A stretch of 5,817 bases of DNA from Pseudomonadota bacterium. GTDB taxonomy: Bacteria; Myxococcota; Bradymonadia; UBA4248. Each line of letters begins with the position of its first letter. The stretch's first letter is position 1. Shown here piece by piece: positions 5,226 through 5,817 of the stretch. Location: contig JAGACY010000423.1 of NCBI GenBank assembly GCA_017613855.1, forward strand, positions 1-5,817, in the 5' to 3' direction. Position numbers and translations under genes: made by a program. Under the pieces are notes generated by a model, which had not been told where the DNA came from, ran no database searches, and was given only the letters and a program-made list of their open reading frames with translations.

Positions 5226-5660
5226 ATGTTAGAATATTTACTCACGACGATTTTTAAATTGCATGCGGCTTTCCGTATGCGGTCGTGTATTCGCATCCTG
5301 ACGGCGGCACTGTTATTATTCCAGCTCATATCCTGGGGAACACTGTTCATTCATAATACAGACTATTCTCACGCGATTTCGCCGGGCGGAGCCATCGTCC
5401 ATGTTCATCCGCATGATATTCAGGCAGAGGACACAGCTTTCCTGCATACAAATCATCAAAACAATGACGACGATTCATGTCCGGCCATGGAACATGCACT
5501 GAGATCATCAGCGCCGATTCCTGTTTTTAATATACAACCTTTTGTTTTAAGTGAAACAGCATCGATCTCACAGGAAGTTATCGCCAAAAGGCTTGAGTTC
5601 GTCTATCTGTCCCATCTTACACTCAGGCATGCGCCCAAACAGTCACCGCCAGTGATCTAA
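5226..5660 (+). CDS. Small His-rich exported protein, possible metal binding
   Basis: The 144-residue product is not a protein I can name. A hydrophobic segment at about 24-42 (ILTAALLLFQLISWGTLFI), preceded by RMRSCIR, is a signal peptide or membrane anchor. The next part is rich in potential metal ligands: HNTDYSHAISPGGAIVHVHPHD (43-64), LHTNHQ (73-78), then NDDDSCPAMEH (80-90) with a lone cysteine. The arrangement H...SPGG-IVHVHP...H...DDxCP recalls small exported hypothetical proteins I associate with Bacteroidota, sometimes found beside metal-efflux genes; no such gene is visible here. The start is uncertain: the ATG at 5226 has AAGGA ten bases upstream. The ATG at 5277 (127 residues) would give a more ordinary signal peptide but lacks a clear ribosome site. 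A role in metal binding is inference from composition only. Confidence 0.7.
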   Translation: MLEYLLTTIFKLHAAFRMRSCIRILTAALLLFQLISWGTLFIHNTDYSHAISPGGAIVHVHPHDIQAEDTAFLHTNHQNNDDDSCPAMEHALRSSAPIPVFNIQPFVLSETASISQEVIAKRLEFVYLSHLTLRHAPKQSPPVI

Positions 5661-5723
5661 AAGGGCTGTATCCATATCGGTCTGTACTTTATATAGTAAA
5701 CTCTGTACGGCCACGGTGTTGAT

Positions 5724-5817
5724 GATAGCTTTGAGCTTTGAGAATAACCCCACTACTCTAAGCTATAAGCTATAAGCTAGAAGCTATAAGCTATAAGCTA
5801 TAAGCTATAAGCTATAA
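5724..5817 (+). repeat. TAAGCTA heptamer array running off the window end
   Basis: Two or three degenerate units (GATAGCT, TTGAGCT, TTGAGAA; 5724-5744) are followed after 14 bases by eight full TAAGCTA units and a partial ninth (5759-5817). One unit is GAAGCTA (5780-5786). The array is cut by the window edge, so its true length is unknown. It starts 63 bases after the stop codon of the His-rich protein gene. I see no intrinsic terminator in 5661-5723. Confidence 0.95.

Noticed and set aside
5219..5257. 12-codon open frame (MKDVRIFTHDDF) overlapping the His-rich gene start
   Set aside because: It has AAGGA only three bases before its ATG and nothing suggests a leader peptide; too short to support.
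5117..5350. 77-residue minus-strand open frame
   Set aside because: It overlaps the start of the His-rich gene, covers the AT-rich leader, and has a composition typical of random AT-rich DNA.
1049..5817. Cyanobacterial origin based on heptamer STRR repeats
   Set aside because: None of the genes is cyanobacteria-specific, and the SurA-like, DUF6261-like and His-rich proteins point elsewhere. Repeat similarity alone is not a taxonomic marker.

Overview
The window carries five protein-coding genes, separated by intergenic DNA packed with short repeats. The genes use Shine-Dalgarno-like sites (AGAGGG, AGGA, AGGGAG, AAGGA). Two proteins have signal peptides and one has an N-terminal membrane anchor. 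A SurA-type periplasmic chaperone points to a Gram-negative bacterium with an outer membrane. Taxonomy cannot be fixed from the sequence. Two small proteins (a DUF6261-like helical protein and a His-rich exported protein with an IVHVHPHD motif) recall families I associate mainly with Bacteroidota and relatives, but the Shine-Dalgarno use and repeat content are not typical of that phylum. I would say 'unplaced Gram-negative, possibly FCB/PVC-like', with low confidence.

Layout, left to right: a perfect long hairpin (58-100); nadA, quinolinate synthase (117-1025, minus); a spacer made of two 119-bp tandem repeats, each with a REP-like GC-rich hairpin; a SurA/PpiC-type peptidyl-prolyl isomerase gene (1313-2347, minus); a spacer of about 570 bp holding three composite units of 82-83 bp and then eight GCTAACT heptamers; a DUF6261-like gene (2920-3591, plus) with a strong, probably bidirectional terminator; two inverted heptamer arrays at the convergent junction; a neutral zinc metallopeptidase of the YpfJ/KPN_02809 type (3742-4665, minus) with a reasonable promoter; a spacer of about 560 bp with palindromes and more heptamers; a small His-rich exported protein (5226-5660, plus); and a last heptamer array running off the window end.

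The genes do not form an obvious pathway. NadA makes quinolinate for NAD, SurA folds outer-membrane proteins, the metallopeptidase is membrane anchored, and the two small proteins have no known function. nadA and the isomerase gene share a strand but are 287 bp apart, so a shared operon is doubtful. No phage, CRISPR, toxin-antitoxin or defence system was seen.

The most distinctive signal is non-coding. Every intergenic region longer than 100 bp contains tandem 7-bp repeats from two themes: AAT plus four variable bases, and CTA plus four variable bases. Individual arrays are nearly uniform inside but differ from each other, while a non-heptameric core (AAAGGTGAAGTCTAAAG) recurs beside them at fixed spacing, once in inverted orientation. 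They resemble the heptanucleotide STRR repeats described in filamentous cyanobacteria, but the genes here give no reason to call this a cyanobacterium.
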